Source of the DNA: Streptomyces sp. S465
GTDB lineage: Bacteria; Actinomycetota; Actinomycetes; Streptomycetales; Streptomycetaceae
Reading direction: 5' to 3'
Assembly: GCF_026898115.1 (NCBI RefSeq)
Contig: NZ_CP114036.1
Span: forward strand, 2,790,001 to 2,854,000
DNA length: 64,000 nt
Made by a program: the position numbers and the translations under genes. The notes beneath the pieces were generated by a model. It was not told the origin of the DNA. It searched no databases and was given only the letters and a program-made list of their open reading frames with translations. Positions 9,405 to 17,703 of this stretch are shown piece by piece. The stretch's first letter is position 1, and the number at the start of each line of letters is the position of its first letter.

Positions 9405-10345
9405 CCCCGCTCACCGTCCTTCCCCCGCTGTCCCACGAGCCGGAGGAACCCGAAGGACAGCACACAGGCGACGAGGGCGAGCAGCACCGCCTCGGCTGCC
9501 GCGATGTGCTGGTTGTTGCTGGTGAACGCCTCGTTGTAGGCGGCCAGATTGGGGGTGTAGCCGGAGTCGATGGAGTTGCTCAGCGGTTTGAGCACCTTCG
9601 GCTCGGCGAAGAGCTGGAGCGTGCCGATGAGGCTGAAGACGGTGGTGAGCACGAGCGCGGGCCGGATCAGGGGGAGTTTGATGTGCCGGGCCACCTGCCA
9701 GGCACTGGCCCCGTCGATCCGCGCCGCCTCGTACAGCTCCCCGGGTATCGCCTTGAGCTGGGCGATCAGCACCAGCATGTTGTAGCCGGTGAACTGCCAG
9801 GTGACGATGTTGGCGATGGACCACAGGACCGCCCCGCGGCCCAGGAAGTCCACGTCCCAGCCGGCCGAATGGGCCATCTCCACCAGCGGGCTGATCCCGG
9901 GGACGTAGAGGAAGCCCCACAGGATCGAGGCGATCACACCGGGCACGCCGTACGGCAGGAAGAAGGCGGTCCGGAAGAAGCCGACCCAGCGTGCGGAGGC
10001 GGCCTCCAGCAGCAGCGCGAGCGCGGTGGCGAAGGCGATCATCACCGGGATCTGGACGGCGCCGAAGAGCAGCACCCGTCCGAAGCCCGCCGTGAAGCGG
10101 TCGTCCTGGAGGGCGTGTGCGTAGTTGGACAGGCCCGCCCACACCTGGGTGGTCTCGCCGCCGAGGCCGAGCGGCCCGGTGCGCTCGACCTTCAGCAGGC
10201 TCTGGTAGAGGGCGTAGCCGATGGGGGCGATGAAGCACAGCAGGAAGAGCGCGAGGAAGGGCAGCAGGAACCCGGTCGCGGCTCGGGCGCTGCGCGCCTC
10301 GGTCCGGGTGAGGCGGCGGGGGCGTGCTCTCATCCGCCGCCTCAC
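9401..10345 (-). CDS. Sugar ABC importer permease, MalF type
   Basis: Second membrane subunit of the carbohydrate importer, 314 aa, with the EAA loop YEAARIDGASAWQVARHIKLPLI. The start is taken as GTG 10345, which overlaps the stop of the binding-protein gene by 4 bases (GTGA) and has ggagg four bases upstream; ATG 10333 is a possible alternative, four codons in. The Arg-rich N-terminus before the first helix (RPRRLTRTEARSARAATGFLL) is normal for MalF-type subunits. Acts with the 8541-9404 subunit to pass the sugar delivered by the lipoprotein. Confidence 0.9.
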   Translation of the reverse strand: MRRRMRARPRRLTRTEARSARAATGFLLPFLALFLLCFIAPIGYALYQSLLKVERTGPLGLGGETTQVWAGLSNYAHALQDDRFTAGFGRVLLFGAVQIPVMIAFATALALLLEAASARWVGFFRTAFFLPYGVPGVIASILWGFLYVPGISPLVEMAHSAGWDVDFLGRGAVLWSIANIVTWQFTGYNMLVLIAQLKAIPGELYEAARIDGASAWQVARHIKLPLIRPALVLTTVFSLIGTLQLFAEPKVLKPLSNSIDSGYTPNLAAYNEAFTSNNQHIAAAEAVLLALVACVLSFGFLRLVGQRGKDGERG

Positions 10346-11739
10346 CCGGCCTCCACCTTGAGGCCCTTTTCCTTCAGATCGCCGATCGTCTCGCCCTGCA
10401 CCTTCTTCAGCACGGAACGGAAGGAGGACCCGTCTCCGATGGCCGCCGTGAAGGCGTCACCGAGCCGCTGGTAGAGGGTGTCCGTGGCGGGGCCCCACTG
10501 CCAGCTGGTGTCCACGCCCTTGCTCGCCGCGTCGAAGACCTCGCTGTACTCCTGGCCGCCGAAGAAGTCCTTGTGCACATCGAGCTGGGAGGTGGTGTAC
10601 CCCTGCTTGGCGCCGGGGGTGCCGTAGCCGTTCTCGATCAGGAGCTTGATCGACTCGGGGTCGGTGTTGAGCCAGATCGCGAAGGCCAGCGCGTCCTTGG
10701 GGTACCTGGACTTGGCGAAAACCGCGGTGGTGGAGCCGCCCCAGTTGGCGTAGGCGGCGTCGCCCTTCCGCCACTGCGGCATGGGCACGACCCGCCACTT
10801 CCCGGCCGTCTTGGGCGCGTTGCCGACCAGCAGGGCGTCGCCCCAGCTGGCGCCGAGCCAGGAGGCCATGGCGCCGGTCTGGACATCCTTGTACCAGGCG
10901 TTCTGCCGGTCCGGGATGGTCTTGATCAGCTTCCGCCGGACCAGGTTGTCCCAGTAGTCGGCGACCTTACGGGTGGGCTCGTCGTCGATGGAGACGGTCC
11001 AGGTGTCGCCCTCGGTGCCGAACCAGCGCGCCCCGGCCTGCCAGGCCAGTCCCGCGAAGCGGTTGCCGTTGGTCGCCGAGAAGGTCTCGATCCAGGCGCC
11101 CTTCTTACGGATCGCCTCGGCCGCCGCCTCGTACTCGTCCCAGGTCGTGGGCGGTTCCACGGCCCACCGGTCGAACAGGTCGCGGCGGATGAACAGGCCC
11201 ATCGGACCGGACGCCTGCGGTACGGCGTAGACGGCCTTGCCGAACACGGACTGCTGCCACTGCCAGCCGATGAACTCGTCCTTGTGGTCGGCGATCCCGT
11301 ACCTGGTCAGGTCCAGCAGGCCGTTGTCGATGAGGAAGCTGGGCACGACCGGGTACTCGATCTGGCCGAGGTCCGGCGGATTGCCCGCCTTGATGGCGGC
11401 GTGCATCTTGGCGTACTGGGCGCCGTCGACGGCCGAGACCTTCTCGACCTCGACCTGGACCTCGGGGTTCTCCCTGTTCCACAGGGCGACGGGCTTGTCG
11501 ATGCCCGGCACCCAGGACCAGAAGGTCAGGGTGATCTTCTCGCCCTTCTTGCGGTCCTTGGGCTCATCGCCGCCGTCGCCGTCCGAGCCGCAGCCCGCGA
11601 GGGCGAGCCCGGCGGCCGCGGCGGCGGCCCCGCCGAGGACGGCGCGGCGGGGCGCGCCGTAGGTCCGGGTGTTCCGTCGGGCCGGGGTGTCGTTCGTGTC
11701 GGTCGGGGTGCCGCTCGTATCGGTCGGGGTCTCGCTCAT
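10342..11739 (-). CDS. Sugar-binding lipoprotein of ABC importer
   Basis: Extracellular solute-binding protein family 1, 465 aa. N-terminus carries short repeats (TPTDTSGTPTDT), then arginines, a hydrophobic stretch and lipobox LALAGC, so it is lipid-anchored; RRAVLGG before the hydrophobic core leaves Tat export possible. The mature part has typical family text such as ITLTFWSWVPGIDKP and KDALAFAIWLNTDPES. It overlaps the sialidase gene by 4 bases and the next permease by 4 bases. Pairing with a sialidase suggests sialic acid or a sialylated/related glycan as ligand, which is inference. Confidence 0.92.
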   Translation of the reverse strand: MSETPTDTSGTPTDTNDTPARRNTRTYGAPRRAVLGGAAAAAAGLALAGCGSDGDGGDEPKDRKKGEKITLTFWSWVPGIDKPVALWNRENPEVQVEVEKVSAVDGAQYAKMHAAIKAGNPPDLGQIEYPVVPSFLIDNGLLDLTRYGIADHKDEFIGWQWQQSVFGKAVYAVPQASGPMGLFIRRDLFDRWAVEPPTTWDEYEAAAEAIRKKGAWIETFSATNGNRFAGLAWQAGARWFGTEGDTWTVSIDDEPTRKVADYWDNLVRRKLIKTIPDRQNAWYKDVQTGAMASWLGASWGDALLVGNAPKTAGKWRVVPMPQWRKGDAAYANWGGSTTAVFAKSRYPKDALAFAIWLNTDPESIKLLIENGYGTPGAKQGYTTSQLDVHKDFFGGQEYSEVFDAASKGVDTSWQWGPATDTLYQRLGDAFTAAIGDGSSFRSVLKKVQGETIGDLKEKGLKVEAG

Positions 11740-12863
11740 ACCAGCTCCTCCAGGGGGATGCGCCGGAATGTGATGGTCGAGTAGGCGCTGAAGTCGCCGG
11801 TCTCGTAGAGCAGTCCGACCGTGGCGTCATCGAGCCGGACCAGGTCGGAATAGGCGGCGGGCAGGCCGTTCACGGTGTGCGTGGGCCGCCAGGTGAGGCC
11901 GCCGTCATGGCTGGTGCGGACGGTCATCAGGGCCCGGTGGGCGGGGTCGGCGGGGCCGGAGTAGAGCAGCGCGTCCGGCTCGCCGAGGTGCAGCACACTG
12001 CCCTCGACCACGGGGGTGACCAGACCGGCCTGGGGCCGGAAGGGGAGCTCCAGGGTGGCGCCGCCGTCGAGGGAGTAGGCGTCGGCGCGGGTACCGGGCG
12101 CGGTCGCCTCGGTGCGGGTGTTGAAGTAGACGCGGCCGTCGGGGAGTTGGGCGGCGGTGGTCTCGTTGGCGTTGACGTAGCCGTCGGGGTTGTCGTCGAC
12201 GTAACCGATCCGCCAGGTGGCGCCGTCGTCGTCGCTGAGCAGAGCGTGCCCGCCGTTGTACCGGCCCTCGGTGCCGTCGTCGCCGGGGACGGTCGGGGGC
12301 AGCGAGTGATTGGCCGGGACGACGATCCGGCCCGGATGCGCCCCGTACCGCAGCCGGAGGGCGTGGCCGGGGGTGGTGGCGTACCAGCGCCATGCGGGCC
12401 GCTTGGTACTCGCGGTGATCTCGCGGGCCTCGCTCCAGCTCGCGCCGTCGTCGTCGCTGTACGTCAGCCACACCCGCCGCCCGTCGGCCGCGCCGACCTC
12501 GCCGCGCCGGATGCGGTCCTCGGTGGCCGAGGCGGCGCTGCGGACGTGCACCAGCAGGACGCGGCCGTCGTGCGGGCCGCCTTCGAGGACGACGGGGGCC
12601 GGGTTGCCCGCCGTGCCGTCGCCGTTGCGGGCGACGACCTGTAAGCCGCCCCAGGTCCGTCCGCCGTCGGCCGACCGCTTGAGCACGAGGTCGATGTCCC
12701 CGTGGTCGGCGGAGGAACCCACGCGGCCCTCGGCGAAGGCCAGGACGGTACCGGCGCGGGTCAGCACGGTCGCCGGAATCCGGTAGCTCGCATAGCCCTC
12801 GGTCCCCGCCCGGAACGGAACGGACACCTCGTACGCGCGTGCCGCCCCCGTGCCGACTGCCAT
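11736..12863 (-). CDS. Exo-sialidase (GH33-like BNR propeller), no signal peptide
   Basis: Predicted neuraminidase that removes terminal sialic acid, 375 aa. The N-terminal YRIPATV motif carries the substrate-binding Arg of sialidases and five Asp-boxes are readable: SADGGRTW, SDDDGASW, SDDDGATW, SLDGGATL and SHDGGLTW. No signal peptide is present when the start is ATG 12863, which has gggagg in front; the longer open frame upstream lacks sensible starts and crosses the operator. First gene of the importer operon, ATGA overlap with the binding protein. A cytosolic sialidase fed by an importer implies intact sialosides are taken up before cleavage. Confidence 0.88.
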   Translation of the reverse strand: MAVGTGAARAYEVSVPFRAGTEGYASYRIPATVLTRAGTVLAFAEGRVGSSADHGDIDLVLKRSADGGRTWGGLQVVARNGDGTAGNPAPVVLEGGPHDGRVLLVHVRSAASATEDRIRRGEVGAADGRRVWLTYSDDDGASWSEAREITASTKRPAWRWYATTPGHALRLRYGAHPGRIVVPANHSLPPTVPGDDGTEGRYNGGHALLSDDDGATWRIGYVDDNPDGYVNANETTAAQLPDGRVYFNTRTEATAPGTRADAYSLDGGATLELPFRPQAGLVTPVVEGSVLHLGEPDALLYSGPADPAHRALMTVRTSHDGGLTWRPTHTVNGLPAAYSDLVRLDDATVGLLYETGDFSAYSTITFRRIPLEELV

Positions 12864-12910
12864 CAGACCTCCCGATGCCCCGTCGCAATCGAGTGCCGAG
12901 TCAGAAAAAT

Positions 12911-12927
12911 GGGACGTAGGACGTCCC
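12911..12927. promoter_or_regulatory. Palindromic operator of the sialidase/importer operon
   Basis: Inverted repeat GGGACGT-agg-ACGTCCC, 48 bases upstream of the sialidase start; its right half also contains the perfect 8-mer GGACGTCC. Position and symmetry fit a repressor site, perhaps GntR or LacI family. No regulator gene lies next to it in the window. Confidence 0.55.
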
Positions 12928-13124
12928 TTGTGTGCCGCGACCTTAGGGTTTGCCTCACAGAGCGTCAAGAGACGGCGCAATGAACAGTTCGAGACGGCGC
13001 CGGGCGAGCGCGCGCCGTGTCCCGGATACGGGATACGGCCTCCCATACGGGATACGCCCCGAAGGAGTGAGCCGGGGCCCAACCGGGCCCGTCGGGGCGC
13101 GGACCGGGGCAGGATGCGGATGCC

Positions 13125-13730
13125 ATGGACGCCGTAAGGGTCGCGCTACTGCGCGAGGTCCTCGCCGGAACCGAATGGCTTCAGGCCACCCGCCGCTTCG
13201 CGGGCTCGCTGCGGGCCTCGGTCGGGCCGCGCGCGGGCGGGCTGCTGCTGGTCGGCAGCGAGGAGTACGAACCATGGCACCTGGCCGCGCACCTGGACGA
13301 CGAGGCGGCCTGGTCCGGACTGCCCGAGCTGTCCCCCACCCTGGTCCGCCACCGGGTCCCGGAGGGCGGCGCCGTCCCCGCGCATCTGGCGGTCGGGCTG
13401 GGGCGGCTGGAGAGCGCGGGCCGCGGTGAGACGCTGCTGGTGGTCGCGCCGGGCGACCCCGGAGCCGGGCTGCTGGAACGGGTCAACGACGCCCGCCGGG
13501 GCGGGGCGACCGTACTCGCCCTCGACAGCGGCGACACCGAGCTGGGGGCCCTGGCCCACGACGGGCTGTCCGCCCCCGAGGGCGGCGAGCTCGACCTCGA
13601 CACCATTCAGCACCTGGTCAGCGCGGCCGCCGGGGAGAACAGCCTGCCGCGACCCGGCCGCCGCCGCTTCCAGGACCGGCTGGCCCGGCTGGCCGAACAC
13701 CTCACGGCACCGCCACCGACCCGCTGGTGA
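13125..13730 (+). CDS. Conserved-looking hypothetical protein
   Basis: Unrecognised 201-aa soluble protein. It looks alpha/beta: VGPRAGGLLLVGSEEYEPWHLAAHL, then ETLLVVAPGDPGAGLLERVNDARRGGATVLALDSG, which resembles a sugar-isomerase-like or Rossmann-like strand-loop-helix, then a helical basic tail (RRRFQDRLARLAEHL). Codon use is typical of the chromosome, so it is probably a real gene. No signal peptide or membrane segment. ATG 13125 is preceded by CAGGAT about 10 bases upstream, which may be a weak -10 element. Confidence 0.7.
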   Translation: MDAVRVALLREVLAGTEWLQATRRFAGSLRASVGPRAGGLLLVGSEEYEPWHLAAHLDDEAAWSGLPELSPTLVRHRVPEGGAVPAHLAVGLGRLESAGRGETLLVVAPGDPGAGLLERVNDARRGGATVLALDSGDTELGALAHDGLSAPEGGELDLDTIQHLVSAAAGENSLPRPGRRRFQDRLARLAEHLTAPPPTRW

Positions 13731-13745
13731 CGGCGCGGACCGCTC

Positions 13746-13808
13746 CGCCACTCCCCGGGCCGCTGCCGGATCGCCCTCGCCACTCCCCGGGCCGCTGCCG
13801 GATCGCCC
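13746..13808. repeat. 32-bp direct repeat, two copies
   Basis: Two identical 31-base copies (beginning cgccactccccggg and ending ggatcgccc) separated by one T, just after the stop of the preceding gene. Noncoding. Confidence 0.85.
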
Positions 13809-14035
13809 GGCGGCGATCCGGCTCCTCACACCCCGCTCCGCGGGCGGATGCTTCCTCGGCCTGAGTGCCGGGCTCCTCCGGGAACCCCGATGACCTACGG
13901 CGCCCGGCCCGGTCCCGGGCCGATCACCGGGCTGGCCCCAAGGCCCGGCGGCCCGGGGCCCGTCCCGTCCGGACCCGGGACCCGTCCCGTCTGAACTGGG
14001 GACCCGTCCCGTCCAGGCCGAAGGGGCGTCGCGGC

Positions 14036-14475
14036 CGGGGGCCGGGGCCCAGCCGCCGGGGCCCAGCCACCGTGATCCAGTCGCCGTGACCCAGCCACCG
14101 TGCCCCAGCCGTCGGGGCCCAGTCACCGTGGCCCAACCGCCGTGCCCTGGCCGCCGTGGCCCGGCCGCCGTGATCCAGCCACCGTGCCCCAGTCGCCGGG
14201 GCCCAACCGCCGTGCCCCAGCCGCCGGGGCCCAGCCACCGTGCCCCAGCCGCCGGGGCCCAGCCGCCGTGATCCAGCCGCCGTGCCCCAGCCGCCGGGGC
14301 CCAGCCACCGTGATCCAGCCGCCGTGCCCCAGCCGCCGGGGCCCAGCCACCGTGATCCAGCCGCCGTGCCCCAGCCACCGGTGCCCAACCGCCGTGATCC
14401 AGCCGCCGGGGCCCAGTCGCCGTGGCCCACCGCCGTGACCCGGCCGCCGGGGCCCACCACCGCGCCCCAGCCGCC
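14036..14475. repeat. 14-bp GC-rich minisatellite in the 750-bp gap before map
   Basis: About 30 contiguous copies of a 14-bp unit with variants ccgccggggcccag, ccaccgtgatccag and ccgccgtgccccag, arranged in part as a 42-bp higher-order unit. The unit length is not a multiple of three, so every frame cycles through all phases. The lack of stop codons creates long spurious open frames on both strands. No gene is supported between 13731 and 14480. There are no unique spacers, so this is not a CRISPR array. Confidence 0.9.
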
Positions 14476-14480
14476 GTGCT

Positions 14481-14687
14481 CTAGTCGTCCTGCCAGCGGG
14501 GGTCGTTCCGCCACTCCTCGTTCCGCTCGCGCGCCGTCTCCATCGCGTGGGCGGCCTCCTCGGGGGAGGCGTACGGTCCGAGGCGGTCGGCGGCGCGGCA
14601 CTCCGGGCCCTCCTCGACCTTCTGGTGCCGGACGCAGTAGTACCACTCGCCGGGCTTGCCGGCGGTCCCTCTCCTGAACAGCGCCAT
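14481..14687 (-). CDS. Small SPOR-like hypothetical protein
   Basis: Short protein, 68 aa from ATG 14687 ([18 protein letters not shown]); an 86-aa reading from ATG 14741 is also open. It has a Trp/Tyr/Cys cluster ([17 protein letters not shown]) then [23 protein letters not shown], which looks like a strand-helix half of a SPOR-like repeat. Similar small proteins are usual beside map in streptomycetes as far as I recall. It ends exactly at the border of the minisatellite, divergent from map by 87 bases. Confidence 0.7.
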   Translation of the reverse strand: MALFRRGTAGKPGEWYYCVRHQKVEEGPECRAADRLGPYASPEEAAHAMETARERNEEWRNDPRWQDD

Positions 14688-14761
14688 CCCGGCCTCGCCC
14701 TTCCGCTCGTGCTCCCCTGCGGCCATCTCTCTCGCGGCCATGCTGCCCCATGCGCCGCCGA

Positions 14762-14767
14762 TACACT
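14762..14767 (+). promoter_or_regulatory. Probable -10 element of map (leaderless)
   Basis: TACACT ends 7 bases before the map ATG at 14775 and no ribosome site is present, so transcription would start at or next to the A of ATG. Confidence 0.45.
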
Positions 14768-14774
14768 CGCCGGT

Positions 14775-15632
14775 ATGTCTGGCCAGTCGCTTCTAGTCCC
14801 GGGGAAGCTCTCCCCCACCCGCGCCGTTCCCGCCTCGATCCCGCGTCCTGAGTACGTCGGGAAGGACGGCCCGACCCCCTATGCCGGGCCCGAGGTCCAG
14901 GACGCCGAGACGATCGAGCGCATGCGGATCGCGGGGGGCATCGCCGCGCGGGCGATGGCGGAGGCTGCCAAGCTGATCGCGCCGGGGGTCACCACGGACG
15001 AGCTGGACCGGGTCGCCCATGAGTACATGTGCGACCACGGCGCGTACCCCTCGACGCTGGGCTACCGCGGCTTCCCCAAGTCACTGTGTTCCTCGATCAA
15101 CGAGGTCATCTGCCACGGCATTCCGGACACCACCGTCCTGAGGGACGGCGACATCGTGAACCTCGACGTCACCGCCTACATCGGCGGGGTGCACGGGGAC
15201 ACCAACGCCACCTATCTGTGCGGCGAGGTGGACGAGGAGTCGCGGCTGCTCGTCGAGCGCACGCGGGAGTCCCTCAACCGCGCGATCAAGGCCGTCAAGC
15301 CGGGCCGCCGGATCAACATCATCGGCCGGGTCATCGAGTCGTACGCCAAGCGCTTCGACTACGGCGTGGTCCGCGACTTCACGGGGCACGGCATCAACAC
15401 CTCGTTCCACTCCGGCCTGATCGTGCCGCACTACGACAGCCCACACCACACCACCGAGATCAAGCCGGGGATGACGTTCACCATCGAGCCGATGCTGACG
15501 CTCGGCACCTATGAGTACGACATGTGGGAGGACGGCTGGACCGTGGTCACCAAGGACCGCAAGCGGACTGCGCAGTTCGAGCACACGCTGGTGGTGACGG
15601 AGAGCGGGGCGGAGATCCTGACTCTGCCGTAG
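14775..15632 (+). CDS. map: Methionine aminopeptidase, type I
   Basis: Removes initiator Met from nascent proteins in the cytosol; 285 aa. Metal ligands are visible: Asp in [13 protein letters not shown], Asp in VHGDTNATY, His in [11 protein letters not shown], Glu in FTIEPML and Glu in [10 protein letters not shown]. The 40-residue N-terminal extension ([20 protein letters not shown]) is the linker type seen in actinobacterial MapA/MapB rather than the short E. coli form. Start ATG 14775 appears leaderless. Followed by a clear terminator. Confidence 0.96.
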   Translation: MSGQSLLVPGKLSPTRAVPASIPRPEYVGKDGPTPYAGPEVQDAETIERMRIAGGIAARAMAEAAKLIAPGVTTDELDRVAHEYMCDHGAYPSTLGYRGFPKSLCSSINEVICHGIPDTTVLRDGDIVNLDVTAYIGGVHGDTNATYLCGEVDEESRLLVERTRESLNRAIKAVKPGRRINIIGRVIESYAKRFDYGVVRDFTGHGINTSFHSGLIVPHYDSPHHTTEIKPGMTFTIEPMLTLGTYEYDMWEDGWTVVTKDRKRTAQFEHTLVVTESGAEILTLP

Positions 15633-15646
15633 CGGCTGAGACCGGA

Positions 15647-15676
15647 AGGGCTGTCGGTGATGCCACCGACAGCCCT
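15647..15676 (+). terminator. Terminator after map
   Basis: Perfect 13-bp arms agggctgtcggtg / caccgacagccct with loop atgc and a following cttc, 14 bases past the map stop. Confidence 0.85.
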
Positions 15677-15740
15677 CTTCGCTGCCGTGTTTTACCGACA
15701 ACCTGTCGGGAAGGTATTGACGTAGCGCACGGACCTCTAC

Positions 15741-15759
15741 TTAGGTAAGGCTAACCTAC
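15741..15759. promoter_or_regulatory. Iron box (DmdR1/IdeR-type) before heme oxygenase
   Basis: ttaggtaaggctaacctac matches the 19-bp DtxR/IdeR consensus ttaggttaggctaacctaa at 17 of 19 positions. A -35-like ttgacg sits at 15717-15722 and the box covers the expected -10 region, so iron-loaded repressor would block transcription of the downstream gene. Confidence 0.9.
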
Positions 15760-15783
15760 TCACCCCGGCCCCGGAGGTCCACC

Positions 15784-16428
15784 GTGGAGTTCTCCGCCAT
15801 GATCCGCACCGCCTCACGGGAAGCGCACACGAGCGTCGGGAGCTCGTCGTTCATGAGCGATCTGCTCGGGGGGCGGCTCGGTGTGTCGGCGTACCGCCGC
15901 TACTCCGAGCAGCTGTGGTTCGTCTACCGCGCCCTGGAGGCCCCGGCCGACGCGCTCGCGAAGGACCCCGTGGCGGGGCCGTTCATCCGCCCGGAGCTGG
16001 CCCGCCTGGCCGAGCTGGAGCGCGATCTGGCCCATCTCGGCGGCCCGGACTGGCGCACCGGCCTGACCGCGCTGCCCGCCACGGCGGCGTACGCGGCGCG
16101 GGTGGCGGAGTGCGCCCGCGACTGGCCGGCGGGCTATGTCGCCCACCACTACACCCGCTACCTGGGCGATCTGTCCGGCGGCCAGATCGTACGGGACACG
16201 GCGGAGAAGACCTGGGGCTTTTCGCGCAAGGGCGACGGGGTGCGGTTCTACGTCTTCGATTCGATCGGCAACCCCGCCGCGTTCAAGCGGGAGTACCGCA
16301 CGCTGCTGGACGCGCTGCCGGTGGACGACCTGGAGAAGCAGCGCGTGGTGGAGGAGTGCAAGCGCGCGTACGCGCTGAACGCGGCGGTCTTCGCGGACCT
16401 GGCCGAGGAGCTCCGGCTCAGCGCCTGA
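15784..16428 (+). CDS. Heme oxygenase (biliverdin-producing)
   Basis: Opens heme to biliverdin, CO and Fe2+, giving the cell iron from heme; 214 aa, single-domain HmuO type. The proximal His is in SREAHTSVG near residue 16 and the distal helix signature YLGDLSGGQ is present, followed by the expected C-terminal region. Start GTG 15784 has ggagg seven bases upstream. Its promoter is overlapped by an iron box, so expression is expected in iron limitation. No heme importer genes are adjacent. Confidence 0.95.
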   Translation: MEFSAMIRTASREAHTSVGSSSFMSDLLGGRLGVSAYRRYSEQLWFVYRALEAPADALAKDPVAGPFIRPELARLAELERDLAHLGGPDWRTGLTALPATAAYAARVAECARDWPAGYVAHHYTRYLGDLSGGQIVRDTAEKTWGFSRKGDGVRFYVFDSIGNPAAFKREYRTLLDALPVDDLEKQRVVEECKRAYALNAAVFADLAEELRLSA

Positions 16429-16552
16429 GCGGCATCCACGCGGAAAAGCCGCCATCCACTTGTCCACACCGTTTGGTGGCACCGATTCCATAGCGTACCA
16501 ACTGGTCCTAAAATGTGTTGCCTTGAGGCCGACGGGGGGAAGGTTGATACGC

Positions 16553-17251
16553 GTGGAGTCGACACCGGCGCTGATTGTGACCGCCTTGCTCTGCTGGTTG
16601 ATCTACACGCTGTTCGTATGGATCCGCGGAGTCGTGCACCGACGGGGACTCCCGGAGCCGTCGGTCGCCCCGGGCCAGTTGGAGATCTATCAGGGTCAGG
16701 CATTCCGCGAGATGTGCCGACGGGCGGCGTACCAGGGGCGGCGCGTGATGATGACCGACTACTTCGCCGAACGCGGATGGAATCGGGCGGACGTCATGTA
16801 CATCCTGGCCGAGCTGCTCAAGCACAAACTGATCGCCGTGGAGGGTTGGCGGTTCGGCAGCTACAGCGTGACGCACAAGGGCTGGGCCGAGTACGAGGGC
16901 AAGTTCATCTGGACAGGAGGCGAAGGGGTGCACATCTCCACTGGACCGGGCGGCTTCGTCGTGGCGAACGTCAACAGCCACCATTCGGTGGCCCACGGCG
17001 GCTACGGCAACCGGGCGAACGCACCTGACGTTCCCCACCAGCAACTGATCGACGCCCTGCGCACGGACGCGGACAGCGCAACGTCCGATGAGGCGGTAAG
17101 GGCGCGGGAGTACGCCGACGACCTGGCCGCGGCCGTCGACGCGCAGGATGCCGACAGGACGGCTCGCGTCCTCGAAAGGATCAACGCCCTCCTGTCCACC
17201 GCGACGGCTGCCTTCACCCTGGCTCGCGGACTACTGCCATCCGGCTCGTAG
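16553..17251 (+). CDS. Orphan membrane-anchored protein with winged-helix-like domain
   Basis: Unrecognised, 232 aa from GTG 16553 (gggggaagg upstream; TTG 16544 is an alternative). Seen: one N-terminal helix (ALIVTALLCWLIYTLFVW), a helical segment FREMCRRAAYQGRRVMMTDYFAERGW followed by YILAELLKHKLIAVEGWRFGSYSVTHKGWAEY that reads like a winged helix, then a Gly/Asn/His-rich strand region (STGPGGFVVANVNSHHSV), and a C-terminal helical domain rich in Ala/Asp/Arg (DDLAAAVDAQDADRTARVLERIN). Inner-face topology is likely. Codon use is slightly less GC-extreme than its neighbours. Convergent with the two secreted paralogs. Confidence 0.65.
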   Translation: MESTPALIVTALLCWLIYTLFVWIRGVVHRRGLPEPSVAPGQLEIYQGQAFREMCRRAAYQGRRVMMTDYFAERGWNRADVMYILAELLKHKLIAVEGWRFGSYSVTHKGWAEYEGKFIWTGGEGVHISTGPGGFVVANVNSHHSVAHGGYGNRANAPDVPHQQLIDALRTDADSATSDEAVRAREYADDLAAAVDAQDADRTARVLERINALLSTATAAFTLARGLLPSGS

Positions 17252-17279
17252 CGCTGAGCCCGCGGCCTCGTGTCAGACC

Positions 17280-17663
17280 TCAGCAGGTCGCGGCGGTGGA
17301 GATGCGAATCCCCGTGAGCGGTCCCGCGACGTCGATGGTGTACTCCGGCGGCAGACATATGGTCGAGCCGGTGGAGAACCGGATGTGGGCGGTGTCGTCG
17401 AGACGGGTGTTGGTGATGGTGATGGTGCCGGTCGGTTGTGACGGCAACGGCTGCCAGTCCGTGGTGACGTCCTGGAACTGGCCGATCTTGACGCCGTCCT
17501 TGAACAGACACACGTAGGGGTACGCACAGCTCGCCGCAGCCCTCGGCAAGCCTGAAGCGCTCGCGGGGACGGCGACCGCCGTCCCCGCGGAAACGGCCAT
17601 GAGCCCGGTGGCCGTCACCGCGGCCCATACAGCTCGGCTGAGGGTCCGCCCTGATGTCCTCAT
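17280..17663 (-). CDS. Small secreted Cys-containing protein, paralog A
   Basis: Unrecognised secreted protein, 127 aa. A signal peptide is obvious (basic start, WAAVTATGLMAVSAGTAVAV, cleavage near ASA-SG). The mature part has CAYPYVCLFKDGVKIGQFQDV, WQPLPSQPTG, ITNTRLDDTAHIRFS, a single Cys in STICLPP, and ends GIRISTAATC, so four cysteines could make two disulfides. ATG 17663 has aaggagaagag in front. It is a tandem paralog of the next gene. A protease-inhibitor I36-like role is conceivable from CxYxxVCLF but not shown. Confidence 0.75.
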   Translation of the reverse strand: MRTSGRTLSRAVWAAVTATGLMAVSAGTAVAVPASASGLPRAAASCAYPYVCLFKDGVKIGQFQDVTTDWQPLPSQPTGTITITNTRLDDTAHIRFSTGSTICLPPEYTIDVAGPLTGIRISTAATC

Positions 17664-17703
17664 CTCTTCTCCTTAATCGTTCACCAGCCGGTGCGGTCGG
17701 GGC

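Noticed and set aside
10324..11784. 486-codon plus-strand frame opposite the binding-protein gene
   Set aside because: Shadow of a gene with clear lipobox and family motifs; the plus frame has no recognisable domain.
14036..14475. Possible CRISPR array or Pro-rich protein
   Set aside because: Units are contiguous 14-mers without spacers, and 14 is not a multiple of three, so neither a CRISPR nor a stable peptide repeat is formed.
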